Under the pieces are notes generated by a model. That model was given only the letters and a program-made list of their open reading frames with translations. It was not told the origin of the DNA and did no database searches. A DNA stretch of 64,000 nucleotides from DASXHD01 sp036488725. GTDB taxonomy: Bacteria > Myxococcota_A > Polyangia > Polyangiales > Polyangiaceae. The position numbers and the translations under genes were made by a program. Shown piece after piece: positions 34,291 to 42,452 of this stretch (the stretch's first letter is position 1; every line of letters begins with the position of its first letter). Location of the stretch: positions 24,242 through 88,241 of the forward strand of contig DASXHD010000014.1 in assembly GCA_036488725.1 (NCBI GenBank). Reading direction: 5' to 3'.

Positions 34291-35294
34291 ATGCGCGCGC
34301 GGTCGGCGACGCCGAGGCCGAGGGTGCCGGCGGCGGCGATGTATGCGGGCGCGCGGCCTTCGGCGGTCAGCGTGCGCAGGTGCTTTTGCGAGCGGAGCTG
34401 CTCGACGATTTCCCAGCCGACCGTGTCGAGGGCGACGGGATCGGTCGAAGCCATGACCGCTTCGTACGGAAGACGATATTGCGGCATCTTGTCGAGTGGG
34501 CCGCCGTGGCAGGTGACTTTGAAGGCGTCGGCGAGGTGCAGGCGCATGCGCGACGTGAGGACGTCTTGCGCGGCGAGGAGCGCGATCTGCGGCGACGCGT
34601 GGTGAAGGTGGTAGTCGTGCGGGTTGATCGTGCAGCCGTGCGTCATGTTCTTGAGCGCGCCGGTGTAGCCCGCGATCGAGTGGTCTTTCACGAGCGACAC
34701 GTTGATGAGCGCCGTCGACTCGGTGAGGACGCGCACGAACTTGGTTTGCACGCCGGTGCCGGGCACCATGCGAAATTCCATCGTCGCGTCTTCGTTGTTG
34801 TGGACGGCGACTTTGACGCCGGCCGGGACGTTCGACGCGTTGATGCGCGTGCCGGCGAGGAAGCTCGGATATTGCTCGAGCACCGTGATGCTCGTCGCGG
34901 GAACGCCGGACGCGATGATCGCGTCGAGGAGCGGCATCACGAACTCTTTGTTCGTCGCCATGTTGTGGAGCGCGATGCCGTTGACCTTCACGCACACTTT
35001 GTCTTGCGGGTGCACGAAGAGCTTCATCGCGTCGGCGAGCGAGCTCTTGCCGGTGAGCTCCGTCATGACGCGCTCGAGCATTTGCTTGGCGTCGTCGGGC
35101 TTCGGATAAATTTGGTTCGGCATCAGCGAGCCGGGCTTCTTCACGCGGACGACGCGGCCGGGCGCCGAGAACGGAACGAAGCCCTGCGGCGGTGTCGCCG
35201 CGAGCTGCGTGGGCGTGCTCGCGCGCGCGTCTCCGTTTGCGAGCAAGAGCGCTGTCGTCGCCGCGGTCGCCCCGAGAAATTCGCGTCGCTTCAT
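34266..35294 (-). CDS. DUF362-domain protein with Tat-like signal
   Basis: This 342-residue protein starts with MKRREFLGATAATTALLL, a twin-arginine-type signal, and carries a DUF362-like domain: VCVKVNGIALHNMATNKEFV, TALINVSLVKDHSIAGYTGALKNMTHG and a closing MASTDPVALDTVGWEIVEQLR. DUF362 proteins are often linked to iron-sulfur or redox chemistry, but the role is not settled, and no CxxC cluster motif is visible here. Tat export suggests folding, with a cofactor, before secretion. Confidence 0.8.
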   Translation of the reverse strand: MKRREFLGATAATTALLLANGDARASTPTQLAATPPQGFVPFSAPGRVVRVKKPGSLMPNQIYPKPDDAKQMLERVMTELTGKSSLADAMKLFVHPQDKVCVKVNGIALHNMATNKEFVMPLLDAIIASGVPATSITVLEQYPSFLAGTRINASNVPAGVKVAVHNNEDATMEFRMVPGTGVQTKFVRVLTESTALINVSLVKDHSIAGYTGALKNMTHGCTINPHDYHLHHASPQIALLAAQDVLTSRMRLHLADAFKVTCHGGPLDKMPQYRLPYEAVMASTDPVALDTVGWEIVEQLRSQKHLRTLTAEGRAPAYIAAAGTLGLGVADRARIQLKDVAI

Positions 35295-35514
35295 GACCAA
35301 GGTGTAGCGCCGCCTTGGACCGACGCGCAAGTTCGCGTGCGATTCACGGCTTAAGACTAATTCAGCTTCGAGGGTCCACCGCGTGTGTGAACGCGCGGGG
35401 TTTTCTTTACCGAACCCCAAGGAAATCGCGGGAAGCCGAGGGGCACGTGCGTTGCTCTTTCCCTGTGCAAGCGACGCGGACGTTCCTCGTCGCACATCAG
35501 GAGAGATAGTCATC
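35295..35514. other. 220-bp intergenic region upstream of the small secreted genes
   Basis: This is the longest gene-free stretch before the small secreted proteins and must carry both the divergent DUF362 promoter and theirs. It is locally AT-richer (CTTAAGACTAATTCAG near 35350). It has an inverted repeat, GGGGTT / AACCCC, at 35397-35402 and 35413-35418, in the likely 5' leader, and an AGGAGAG ribosome site about 10 bp before 35515. No confident promoter was found. Confidence 0.5.
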
Positions 35515-35739
35515 ATGTTCGCTTTCAAGAAAATCGTCGCGTCGCTCGTTGCCGTCGCCGCGCTGTCCGTTCCTTCACTCGCCCTCGCGGACAATCACGC
35601 GCCGCGCGACGCGCGCGATCACGCTGCCGTCCAGCATCGCGTCGAGCGCCGTCCTGATTTTCGTCGCGATCGGCACGACCGTTGGGAGCGGCACGACCAT
35701 GACCGCCGCGACTGGCGCGATCATTGCGGCCGTCGATGA
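35515..35739 (+). CDS. Small secreted Arg/Asp/His-rich protein (tandem family member 1)
   Basis: This 74-residue protein has a signal peptide (MFAFKKIVASLVAVAALSVP, cleaved after LALA). A very hydrophilic mature part of about 48 residues is packed with Arg, Asp, His and Trp (RRDRHDRWERHDHDRRDW). The composition would suit metal or polyanion binding; no family is recognised. The ATG at 35515 follows AGGAGAG. It heads three adjacent genes that share nearly the same signal peptide. Confidence 0.7.
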   Translation: MFAFKKIVASLVAVAALSVPSLALADNHAPRDARDHAAVQHRVERRPDFRRDRHDRWERHDHDRRDWRDHCGRR

Positions 35740-35757
35740 GTGAAAGGAAGTGATGCC

Positions 35758-36012
35758 ATGCTCAGCATCAAGAAAATCGTCGCCATCGCCACTACGCTCG
35801 CGGCCGTTGCGGTTCCATCGCTCGCGCTCGCGGACAACGATTACGTGCGACGCGACGATTACTCAATCCAACAGATGCGCAACCAAGTTCAACACGACAA
35901 GTGGGAGCTCGCGCGCGCGCAGCGGCAGCATCGCTGGGCCGACGTACGCGCCGACCGGCAGAACCTTCAGCGGGACCAGTGGCAGTTGAACAGGATGCTC
36001 CGCCACCGCTGA
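35758..36012 (+). CDS. Small secreted helical protein (tandem family member 2)
   Basis: This 84-residue protein has a signal peptide MLSIKKIVAIATTLAAVAVP ending at ALA, nearly the same as in the preceding gene. The mature part is an amphipathic helix rich in Gln, Arg and Trp (IQQMRNQVQHDKWELARAQR and so on). The ATG at 35758 follows AGGAAG; an upstream in-frame GTG at 35740 is less likely. The mature part clearly resembles that of the next gene. Confidence 0.72.
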   Translation: MLSIKKIVAIATTLAAVAVPSLALADNDYVRRDDYSIQQMRNQVQHDKWELARAQRQHRWADVRADRQNLQRDQWQLNRMLRHR

Positions 36013-36067
36013 GCGTGTTGCGGAGGAGCGCGCATGCTCGTGGTGCGCGCTCCTCGCAACGGGGGGC

Positions 36068-36346
36068 ATGTCGATTGCTGCAATCGTCCTCATGTCTCGC
36101 ATCCAAAAAATGGTCGTCGTCGGGCTCGCCGCCGCCGGCTCGTTCGTTCCGTCGCTCGCGCGCGCGGAGCGCTACGGCGGCGACGATCAGGCGATCGAGC
36201 AGCTCGCGTCCGACATCCAGCACGATCGGTTCGAGCTCCAGCGCGCCGAGCAAGCGCGCGACTGGAACAAAGTCCGATTCGAGCGAAACCAAATTCACGC
36301 GCGTGAAGGCCGTCTCCACGACATGATTCGTCGCGTGTGCCGCTGA
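36068..36346 (+). CDS. Small secreted helical protein (tandem family member 3)
   Basis: This 92-residue protein has a signal region SRIQKMVVVGLAAAGSFVPS ending at ARA. The mature part (IEQLASDIQHDRFELQRAEQ and so on) aligns with that of the preceding protein: IQQ/IEQ, VQHDKWELARAQR/IQHDRFELQRAEQ, WADVRADRQNLQR/WNKVRFERNQIHA. Two starts are possible, ATG 36068 (GGGGGG upstream) and ATG 36092 (directly at the signal peptide). The function is unknown; the pair is probably periplasmic or secreted and may self-associate. Confidence 0.7.
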   Translation: MSIAAIVLMSRIQKMVVVGLAAAGSFVPSLARAERYGGDDQAIEQLASDIQHDRFELQRAEQARDWNKVRFERNQIHAREGRLHDMIRRVCR

Positions 36347-36350
36347 TCGC

Positions 36351-36998
36351 TCAGGGCCCGCTGTAGAACGCGACGCGCAAGCCGAGACCGGCCGTGTGAC
36401 GGTCGATCGAGCGCGCGAACACGTAGTCCCACTGCACGCTGGGCGCGAGCGTGAAGTGTCCGTGCTTCATGCGCGCGAACGTGAACTCGTAGAACGCGCC
36501 GAGCGTCACGTACGACTGCACGCCGTCCGAGCCGGGATAAAAGCCGCGCTGCGCCTCGAGGTTCGCCTCGCCGATGCCGAACTGCGCGAAAAAACCGAGA
36601 TCGCGAAGGCGGGGATGAACGGACCACAACGGGAACGCTTCGAGGCGAAAGCCCCCGCCGATTCCAGTCGAGCTCCAGTCGGCGTTCGCGACGACCGAGT
36701 AGCCGAACCAGAGACCGAAATTGAAGACGTCGGCGAGCGCGGCCATCACGAACGCGTTCACGCCGCCGCCGGCCATCACGCCGCCCGCGCCATAGAAATT
36801 CGGATCGCCGATTTGCGCCGCTTGGTTCGGGTAACCTGCGGCCGTGCCCGCCGTGAAGAGACCCGCTGCGCCGACGACGAGGCCGCTCCGCCGTTCTTGC
36901 TTCGGCGACGTGTCCGGATTTTTCACGTCGGCGCGCGCGAGGGCGGGGAAGAGGCCCGCGGTCGCGCACGTAACCAGCGTGATGGCTCTCCGCCGCAC
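36351..36998 (-). CDS. Probable outer-membrane beta-barrel protein
   Basis: This 215-residue protein has a signal peptide (VRRRAITLVTCATAGLFPALARA). The mature sequence is strand-like and Gly/aromatic-rich: NFGLWFGYSVVANADWSSTG, YVTLGAFYEFTFARM, FTLAPSVQWDYVFARS. It ends with LGLRVAFYSGP, a plausible barrel-closing strand. No specific family is recognised. The GTG at 36998 is the only start that gives a full signal peptide, and it overlaps the start of the divergent SurA-like gene by 17 bp. Confidence 0.6.
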   Translation of the reverse strand: MRRRAITLVTCATAGLFPALARADVKNPDTSPKQERRSGLVVGAAGLFTAGTAAGYPNQAAQIGDPNFYGAGGVMAGGGVNAFVMAALADVFNFGLWFGYSVVANADWSSTGIGGGFRLEAFPLWSVHPRLRDLGFFAQFGIGEANLEAQRGFYPGSDGVQSYVTLGAFYEFTFARMKHGHFTLAPSVQWDYVFARSIDRHTAGLGLRVAFYSGP

Positions 36999-37530
36999 CC
37001 TTGTGGCGTTACCACAACTGTTCGGAGCGGTGATGATTTTCGCGTCGCATTCCGCCGAGGCGCGCGTCGTCGATCGCGTCGTCGCGATCGCCGGGCCGCA
37101 CGTCGTCATGATGAGCGAGGTGCGTCGTGAGGCTGCGCCGTATCTCGCGCAGGTCCACGAAAAAGATCCGCTCGCGCGAGCGCAAGGCGAGACGGTCGTC
37201 CTGCGCGACGCGTGCGAACGTTTGATCGACGCGGCGCTGGAAGAAGACGAGGCCGGCCGGCTGCACCTCGAGGCGACGCCCGACGAGGTCGAAGCCGGGA
37301 TCGACGCGGTCGCCAAGAACAACGGCACGACGCGCGACGGCGTGCTCGCTCTCGCGGCCGAGCACGGCATGGATGCGGCGCGCTATCGCGACGAGATCCG
37401 GCGGCAGATCCTCGAAGGCAAGCTGCTCCAGCTGCGGCATCCGGATCCGAACAAGCTCGACGCTGCTCGCGCCGCGCTCGTCGCCGAGCTCCGCGCGAAC
37501 GTCTACGTCGAGGATCGGCTCGCGCCATGA
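36982..37530 (+). CDS. SurA-like periplasmic chaperone, N-domain only (copy A)
   Basis: This 182-residue protein has a signal peptide (ALRRTLVALPQLFGAVMIFA, cut near SAEA). It opens with the SurA N-domain signature VVDRVVAIAGPHVVMMSEVRREA, followed by ERLIDAALEEDEAGR and YRDEIRRQILEGKLLQLR. No parvulin domain follows, so this is a chaperone-only SurA. In SurA the N-domain binds unfolded outer-membrane proteins. It is coupled by an ATGA overlap to the POTRA-FKBP lipoprotein gene and is paralogous to the gene at 39000. Confidence 0.8.
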   Translation: MALRRTLVALPQLFGAVMIFASHSAEARVVDRVVAIAGPHVVMMSEVRREAAPYLAQVHEKDPLARAQGETVVLRDACERLIDAALEEDEAGRLHLEATPDEVEAGIDAVAKNNGTTRDGVLALAAEHGMDAARYRDEIRRQILEGKLLQLRHPDPNKLDAARAALVAELRANVYVEDRLAP

Positions 37531-38987
37531 AGAGGCTCGCGGCCGTCCTTCTTTGCGCAGCGTGCGGCGGAGCAGCGCCGGTCGGGCCGCCGGTTTCGCT
37601 CCCGTCGGCGCACGGCTCGCACGTGCCCACCGAGGCCGAGCGGCGCGCGGCGGTTTGCGAGCGCGATGATCTCGCGTCGCTCGCGCCGACGGTGGCCCTC
37701 AGCCCGAACGTGGCGGCCGACTCCGGCCCGGTGCTCGACGTCGCGGTTCTCGATGCTGCCGGGCATCGCGAGGACGTGCGCGCGGAGGCGACCGCGCCCA
37801 TCGCGATCGGCGCCCCGTTCGACGAGGCTGCGGCGCGCGAGACGTCGCGACGTTTGTGGAAGACCGGTCGCTTCGCCGACGTCGCGGTCGAGAGCTCGGC
37901 CGATCGCGGCGGCGTGCGCGTCGTCTTCCGCGTGACGCCGAAGCCGTCCATCGCGCACGTCTTCGTCGCCGGCGAGACGTCGAGCGACGACGTCGCGACC
38001 GCGCTCAGGCTCGAGCCGGGTGCGCCGTACGATCCGGTCGCGATCGTCTCCGCGCGCCGCGAGCTTCGCGCGGCGCTCGAGTCGAAAGGCTTGCTCGACG
38101 CCGACGCGACCGTCTCTTCGGCGTTCGTCACCCCGGATCGCTCGAGCGTGGACCTTTGCGTGCGGGTCAAGCGCGGCGCGGTCGTCACCATCGACGCGAT
38201 CGGCGCGCACGGAAGCGCGTACGATCGCGATCTCGACGCGGTGCTCGCCTCCGAGGACACGAAGAACGTCCCCGGCTCCGTCGTCGATCGCGACGTGCTC
38301 GACCGCGACGAGGTCGTCCTCGCCGGCGCGCTGTCGGATCGCGGTCTCGTGACCCACAAGATCGAGCGCAAGCTCGTCCGGCACGGCGACGCGATCACGA
38401 TCTCGTTCGACGTCACCGACGGGCCGGTTTTCCATTACGGCAAAGTCGACGTTCGCGGTCAGCTCGTGGCGCCGAAGGCCGAGTACACGAAGCTCGTCAC
38501 GTTCAAGCGCGGCGCCGTCTTCAATCGCAGTGAGGTCGCGAAAGCGATCGACGCGATCCGCGCGCTCGACACGAGCCGCGGCCGGCCGGATCTCGACGTC
38601 GAGCCCGAGCCGAACGTGGACGCGGCCACGGGGACCGTCGCGCTCGTCATCGAGGTGAAGGGGTCGCCCGGTTTTTCGACCGTCGACCTCAAGCGCGGCG
38701 CCGGTCGCGCGGCGGCGAGCGGCGACACCGCGACCCTCCACTACACGGGCAAGCTCCTCGACGGCACAGTCTTCGACTCGAGCATCGGTCGCGCGCCGTT
38801 CACGTTCAAGCTCGGCGGCGGCTCGGTCATCCAAGGCTTCGAACGCGGCGTCATGGGCATGAAGGTCGGCGGCAAGCGGCGCGTGACCATTCCGCCCGAT
38901 CTCGGTTACGGCAAGCGAGGCGCGCCGCCCAAGATCCCGCCGAGCTCGACCCTCGTCTTCGAGATCGAGCTCCTCTCGATTCAGTGA
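37527..38987 (+). CDS. POTRA-repeat lipoprotein fused to FKBP isomerase
   Basis: This 486-residue protein has a lipoprotein signal (KRLAAVLLCAAC). The middle (about 65-380) holds several POTRA-like repeats; one reads IAHVFVAGETSSDDVATALRL, then LEPGAPYDPVAIVSARRELRAALESKGL, very like BamA POTRA domains. There is no beta-barrel. The last 105 or so residues are a complete FKBP domain: TLHYTGKLLDGTVFDSS, VIQGFERGVMGMKVGGKRRV, PPDLGYGKRG and FEIELLSIQ, so prolyl isomerase activity is likely. It probably acts at the outer membrane or periplasm in folding. The ATGA overlap couples it to the SurA-like gene. Confidence 0.8.
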   Translation: MKRLAAVLLCAACGGAAPVGPPVSLPSAHGSHVPTEAERRAAVCERDDLASLAPTVALSPNVAADSGPVLDVAVLDAAGHREDVRAEATAPIAIGAPFDEAAARETSRRLWKTGRFADVAVESSADRGGVRVVFRVTPKPSIAHVFVAGETSSDDVATALRLEPGAPYDPVAIVSARRELRAALESKGLLDADATVSSAFVTPDRSSVDLCVRVKRGAVVTIDAIGAHGSAYDRDLDAVLASEDTKNVPGSVVDRDVLDRDEVVLAGALSDRGLVTHKIERKLVRHGDAITISFDVTDGPVFHYGKVDVRGQLVAPKAEYTKLVTFKRGAVFNRSEVAKAIDAIRALDTSRGRPDLDVEPEPNVDAATGTVALVIEVKGSPGFSTVDLKRGAGRAAASGDTATLHYTGKLLDGTVFDSSIGRAPFTFKLGGGSVIQGFERGVMGMKVGGKRRVTIPPDLGYGKRGAPPKIPPSSTLVFEIELLSIQ

Positions 38988-38999
38988 TAGAAGGGCGCC

Positions 39000-39644
39000 G
39001 TGATCCTCGCCCCTCTCGTTCTCTCGTTCGGTCTCGCCGCGATGGACGCGCAGCCCGGGCCGTACGTCGATCGCATCGCCGCGGTCGTCGGCGACCACGT
39101 CGTCTTGCTCAGCGAGGTGCGCGCGCGCGCGTCGCTCGTCGCGCGCTCGCAGAAGATGACGCTCGCGCAGCTCAACGAGTCGGTCCTCCACGAGGTCGCC
39201 GAGCGACTCGTCGAAGAGCAGCTCGAAGAGAACGAAGCCGAGCGCCTCAAGGTCGCGGTCTCGCCCGACGAGGTCGACCACGCCGTCGAGCAGCTCGCGC
39301 AAGGAAGCAACAAGAGCGTCGCCGCGCTCTTGCACGAAGCCGAGGCGAACGGCGTGAAGACCGACGAGCTCCGCGAAGCGCTCCGCCGCCAGCTCCTCGA
39401 GGGCAAGCTCCTCGTCATGCGCAGCAGCCAGATGCAGCCGATCGAAGAGAAAGATCTCCAAGCGCGCTATGACCAGCTCAAGTCGCAAGTGAAGAATCCA
39501 GCTGATTTGAAGCCTTTTGCGGATCTCAAACCGGAGCTCTTGAACGAGCTCTTGCAGGAGAGGCTCCAGCAGCTGCGCGAAGATTGGATGGCCGCGCTGA
39601 AGGGCCGCACGTACGTCGAGATTCGCGTCGGGAGCGCGTCGTGA
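39000..39644 (+). CDS. SurA-like periplasmic chaperone, N-domain only (copy B)
   Basis: This 214-residue protein has a short signal (ILAPLVLSFGLAAM). The SurA signature reads YVDRIAAVVGDHVVLLSEVRARA, then ERLVEEQLEENEAERL, DELREALRRQLLEGKLLVMR and a final helix LLNELLQERLQQLREDWMAAL. It resembles SurA's N- and C-terminal helices without any parvulin domain. It is a paralogue of copy A (GPHVV/GDHVV, RRQILEGKLL/RRQLLEGKLL). It starts with GTG 39000, 12 bp after the FKBP fusion, and overlaps the next POTRA gene. Confidence 0.82.
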   Translation: MILAPLVLSFGLAAMDAQPGPYVDRIAAVVGDHVVLLSEVRARASLVARSQKMTLAQLNESVLHEVAERLVEEQLEENEAERLKVAVSPDEVDHAVEQLAQGSNKSVAALLHEAEANGVKTDELREALRRQLLEGKLLVMRSSQMQPIEEKDLQARYDQLKSQVKNPADLKPFADLKPELLNELLQERLQQLREDWMAALKGRTYVEIRVGSAS

Positions 39645-40834
39645 TTCGCCAGGTGCTGTTCGCGCTCGTGACGCTCGCGGCGCTTGCGGCGTGCGACGAC
39701 GAGGTCATCCCGCCGAGGACGCCGCAGACGACGTCGGTGAAACAGTCGACGCCCGCCGAGCGGCGCGACGCCGCGTGCAAGTCGAAGCAGCTTCCGCCGG
39801 CGACGGCCGCCACGCCGGTCGACGGAGCCGGTGACGTCGTGCCCGAAGGAACTGCCGCGCGCGTCGAGATCGAAGGCGCTCCCGACGAGGCCGCCGCGCG
39901 CGCCGCGATCGGCATCGCCGCGGGCGACGCGGTCACCGTCCAGAAAACGCAAGCCGCGATCCGCAAGCTCTGGGCGATGGGCGCCGCCGACGACGTTCGT
40001 CTCGAGGCGCATCGCGAGGGGCGCGGCGTCGTCCTCCACTTCAAGCTCAGCAAGCGCGCGCGCTTCGGCCAAGTCGTCATTCACGGCGGCACCCTCTACG
40101 ACGCGCCCGAGCTCGAGAAGGCACTCGCCGCGACGGGCGGCTCGCCGTACGACCCGGTCGCGATCGTCGCGACGCGCAGCAAGCTCGTCGACGCGCTCCA
40201 CGAGCGCGGTTACGCCGACGCGGCGGTCAACATCGTCGGCACGCGCGCGCAAGACGGCACGGTCGACCTCTGCGTCGACCTCCACGAGGGCGACAAAATC
40301 ACGATCGACACGATCGGCTTCAAAGGTCTCTCGAAGCTCAAAGAGGCCGACTTGCGCGCGACGATCGACACCGACCACGGCCGCATCAACGCGCCGGGCG
40401 GCATCCTCGATCAGGCGAAGATCGACGAAGCGATCGCGAAGATGGCCGACATCTTCGACACGGCGGGGCTCGCGAAGGGCCGCATTTCGACCAAGACGAC
40501 GCGCAACGGCGACAAGGTCTCGCTCCTCTTCGACGTCGAGGAGGGCCCGGTCGTTCGCCTGCGACGCTACGACGTGAAAGGCGATCTCATCGCTGACGCC
40601 GGCACGTATCGAAGGCTCCTCTCGCTCAAAGCGAAAGATCCGTTTTCGCGATCGAAGCTCGTCGCCGACATCCAGAAGATCGCCGACATGCACGAAAAGA
40701 AGGGTCGCAAGGACCTCGTCGTGCAGCCGCAGACGCAGCTCGACGACAAGAACGACACCGTCGACGTCGTCTTGGTCATCGTCGACCCGAAGAAGCAGAA
40801 GCCACCGGCGCCGCCGCCGCCGCCGAAAAAGTGA
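39641..40834 (+). CDS. POTRA-repeat lipoprotein without FKBP
   Basis: This 397-residue paralogue of the gene at 37527 has a lipoprotein signal (IRQVLFALVTLAALAAC) and POTRA-like repeats: FGQVVIHGGTLYDAPELEKAL, GGSPYDPVAIVATRSKLVDAL, HEGDKITIDTIGFKGLSKLK and VVRLRRYDVKGDLIADAGTY. It ends in a Lys/Pro tail (KKQKPPAPPPPPKK) where the other copy has FKBP. Without a barrel it is probably a periplasmic docking protein for the SurA-like partner. The GTG at 39641 overlaps the upstream stop (GTGA). Confidence 0.78.
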   Translation: MIRQVLFALVTLAALAACDDEVIPPRTPQTTSVKQSTPAERRDAACKSKQLPPATAATPVDGAGDVVPEGTAARVEIEGAPDEAAARAAIGIAAGDAVTVQKTQAAIRKLWAMGAADDVRLEAHREGRGVVLHFKLSKRARFGQVVIHGGTLYDAPELEKALAATGGSPYDPVAIVATRSKLVDALHERGYADAAVNIVGTRAQDGTVDLCVDLHEGDKITIDTIGFKGLSKLKEADLRATIDTDHGRINAPGGILDQAKIDEAIAKMADIFDTAGLAKGRISTKTTRNGDKVSLLFDVEEGPVVRLRRYDVKGDLIADAGTYRRLLSLKAKDPFSRSKLVADIQKIADMHEKKGRKDLVVQPQTQLDDKNDTVDVVLVIVDPKKQKPPAPPPPPKK

Positions 40835-41670
40835 TGCTCGATCTCTCGTACCAAGCGATTGTCGATCTCGCGCTCGCGGAGGATCTCTCGGCCGGTGACG
40901 TGACGACCGAGGCGTGCATCCCCGCCGACGTTCGCGCGGTGGCGCATGCGGTGGCGCGCTCGCCGCTGGTCGCCTGCGGCGGCGCTGTCTTCGCGCGCGT
41001 GTTCGAGCGGATCGATCCGAAGATCGCGTTCGAGGCGCACGTCGCGGACGGCGCGAAGGTCGAGTGGGGCACGCGCCTCTGGACCGTGCGCGGGCACGCG
41101 CGCTCGATTTTGATGGGCGAGCGCGCGGCGCTCAATTTCGTTCAGCGCATGTGCGGCATCGCGACGCTCACGCGCGAGTACGTCGACAAGCTCCCGCCGG
41201 GCTCGCGCACGCGCGTGATCGACACGCGCAAGACCACGCCGGGCCTACGCGCCATCGAGCGTTACGCAGTCCGCTGCGGCGGCGGGCACAACCACCGCGA
41301 CAACCTCGGGAGCGCGGTGCTCATCAAAGACAACCACATCATGGCCGCGGGATCGATCAGCGCGGCGATCGGCCGCGCCAAGACGTACGCGCCGCACACG
41401 ACGAAAATCGAGTGCGAGGTCGACACGCTCGAGCAGCTCGACGAGGCCATCGCGGCCGGCGCCGACATCGTCTTGCTCGACAACATGAAGACCCCGATGA
41501 TCCAAGAAGCGGTCGCGCGCGCGAAGGGTCGCGTCCTGCTCGAGGCTTCGGGCGGCATGACGCCCGCGCGCATCGCTGAGCTCGCCGAAGCCGGCGTCGA
41601 CACGATTTCGGTCGGTGCGCTCACGCACTCGGCGCCCGCGGCGGACATCGGTATCGACTTCGCGTCGTGA
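40834..41670 (+). CDS. nadC: Nicotinate-nucleotide pyrophosphorylase (carboxylating)
   Basis: This 278-residue enzyme converts quinolinate and PRPP to nicotinate mononucleotide in NAD synthesis. Family motifs include LAEDLSAGDVTTEACIP, RAALNFVQRMCGIATLTRE, RVIDTRKTTPGLRAIERYAV, GGGHNHRDNLGSAVLIKDNH and ASGGMTPARIAELAEAGVD. The ATG at 40834 shares one base with the previous stop; an adjacent GTG at 40831 is also possible. The neighbour birA is a common partner of nadC. Confidence 0.96.
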   Translation: MLDLSYQAIVDLALAEDLSAGDVTTEACIPADVRAVAHAVARSPLVACGGAVFARVFERIDPKIAFEAHVADGAKVEWGTRLWTVRGHARSILMGERAALNFVQRMCGIATLTREYVDKLPPGSRTRVIDTRKTTPGLRAIERYAVRCGGGHNHRDNLGSAVLIKDNHIMAAGSISAAIGRAKTYAPHTTKIECEVDTLEQLDEAIAAGADIVLLDNMKTPMIQEAVARAKGRVLLEASGGMTPARIAELAEAGVDTISVGALTHSAPAADIGIDFAS

Positions 41671-42452
41671 CCAGCGGCGTTCACCCGGATTTGCGGGCGC
41701 TCGGCGACCTCGTCGCCGCGCGGGGCCTCGCGATCGGAAAACCGCTCGAGGTCATGGACGAGACCGACTCGACCAACGACGTCGCCAAGCGCGCGGCCAA
41801 GCTCGGCGCTCCGCACGGCGCGCTCTTCGTCGCCGAGTCGCAGCGCGCGGGACGCGGTCGCCAAGGTCGCCCGTGGGTCGGCGTGCGGGGCGAGTCGATC
41901 CTGATGAGCGTTTTGCTTCGCCTCTCGTGCGATCCGCGCAAGCTCCCGCCGGTCGCGCTCGCCGTCGGGCTCGCCGCGCGCGACGCGATCGCCGTGGCGA
42001 CGGGAGCCGACGTGCGCATCAAATGGCCGAACGACGTTTTGATCGGCGGAAAAAAAGTCGCCGGCGTCCTCGTCGAGGCGATCGTCGCCGGGTCGAACGT
42101 CGAGGCGGTGGTCGTCGGCGTCGGCGTGAACGTTCATCAGCGAACGTTCCCGCCCGAAATCGCGGACCGCGCGACGTCGGTCGCGCTTCATGCGGAGACG
42201 CCGCCGGATCGCGCCACGCTGCTCGCCGATTTGCTCGCGGGCATCGACCGCGAAGCGACCCACGTCGCCGCGCGCGGTCTCGGACTCGTTCACGCGCGCA
42301 TCACGGCAGCCGACGCGCTCGCCGGACGCGCGGTGGACTTGGCCGACGCGCGCGTGCGCGGCGTCGCATGCGGCATCGATCTCGACGGCGCGCTCCGCGT
42401 GCGCACCGAGGACGGAACGATCCGCCGCGTCGTCTCCGGCGAGGTCACTTGA
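41667..42452 (+). CDS. birA: Biotin--[acetyl-CoA-carboxylase] ligase
   Basis: This 261-residue enzyme has the biotin-ligase motifs DETDSTNDVAKRAA, the biotin-AMP loop AGRGRQGRPWVG, IKWPNDVLIGGKKVAGVLVEA and VGVGVNVHQ. The N-terminal DNA-binding domain of E. coli BirA is absent, so it should be an enzyme without repressor function. It attaches biotin to carboxylase carrier proteins. It is coupled to nadC by GTGA. Its end overlaps the convergent VOC gene by 8 bp. Confidence 0.95.
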   Translation: MTSGVHPDLRALGDLVAARGLAIGKPLEVMDETDSTNDVAKRAAKLGAPHGALFVAESQRAGRGRQGRPWVGVRGESILMSVLLRLSCDPRKLPPVALAVGLAARDAIAVATGADVRIKWPNDVLIGGKKVAGVLVEAIVAGSNVEAVVVGVGVNVHQRTFPPEIADRATSVALHAETPPDRATLLADLLAGIDREATHVAARGLGLVHARITAADALAGRAVDLADARVRGVACGIDLDGALRVRTEDGTIRRVVSGEVT

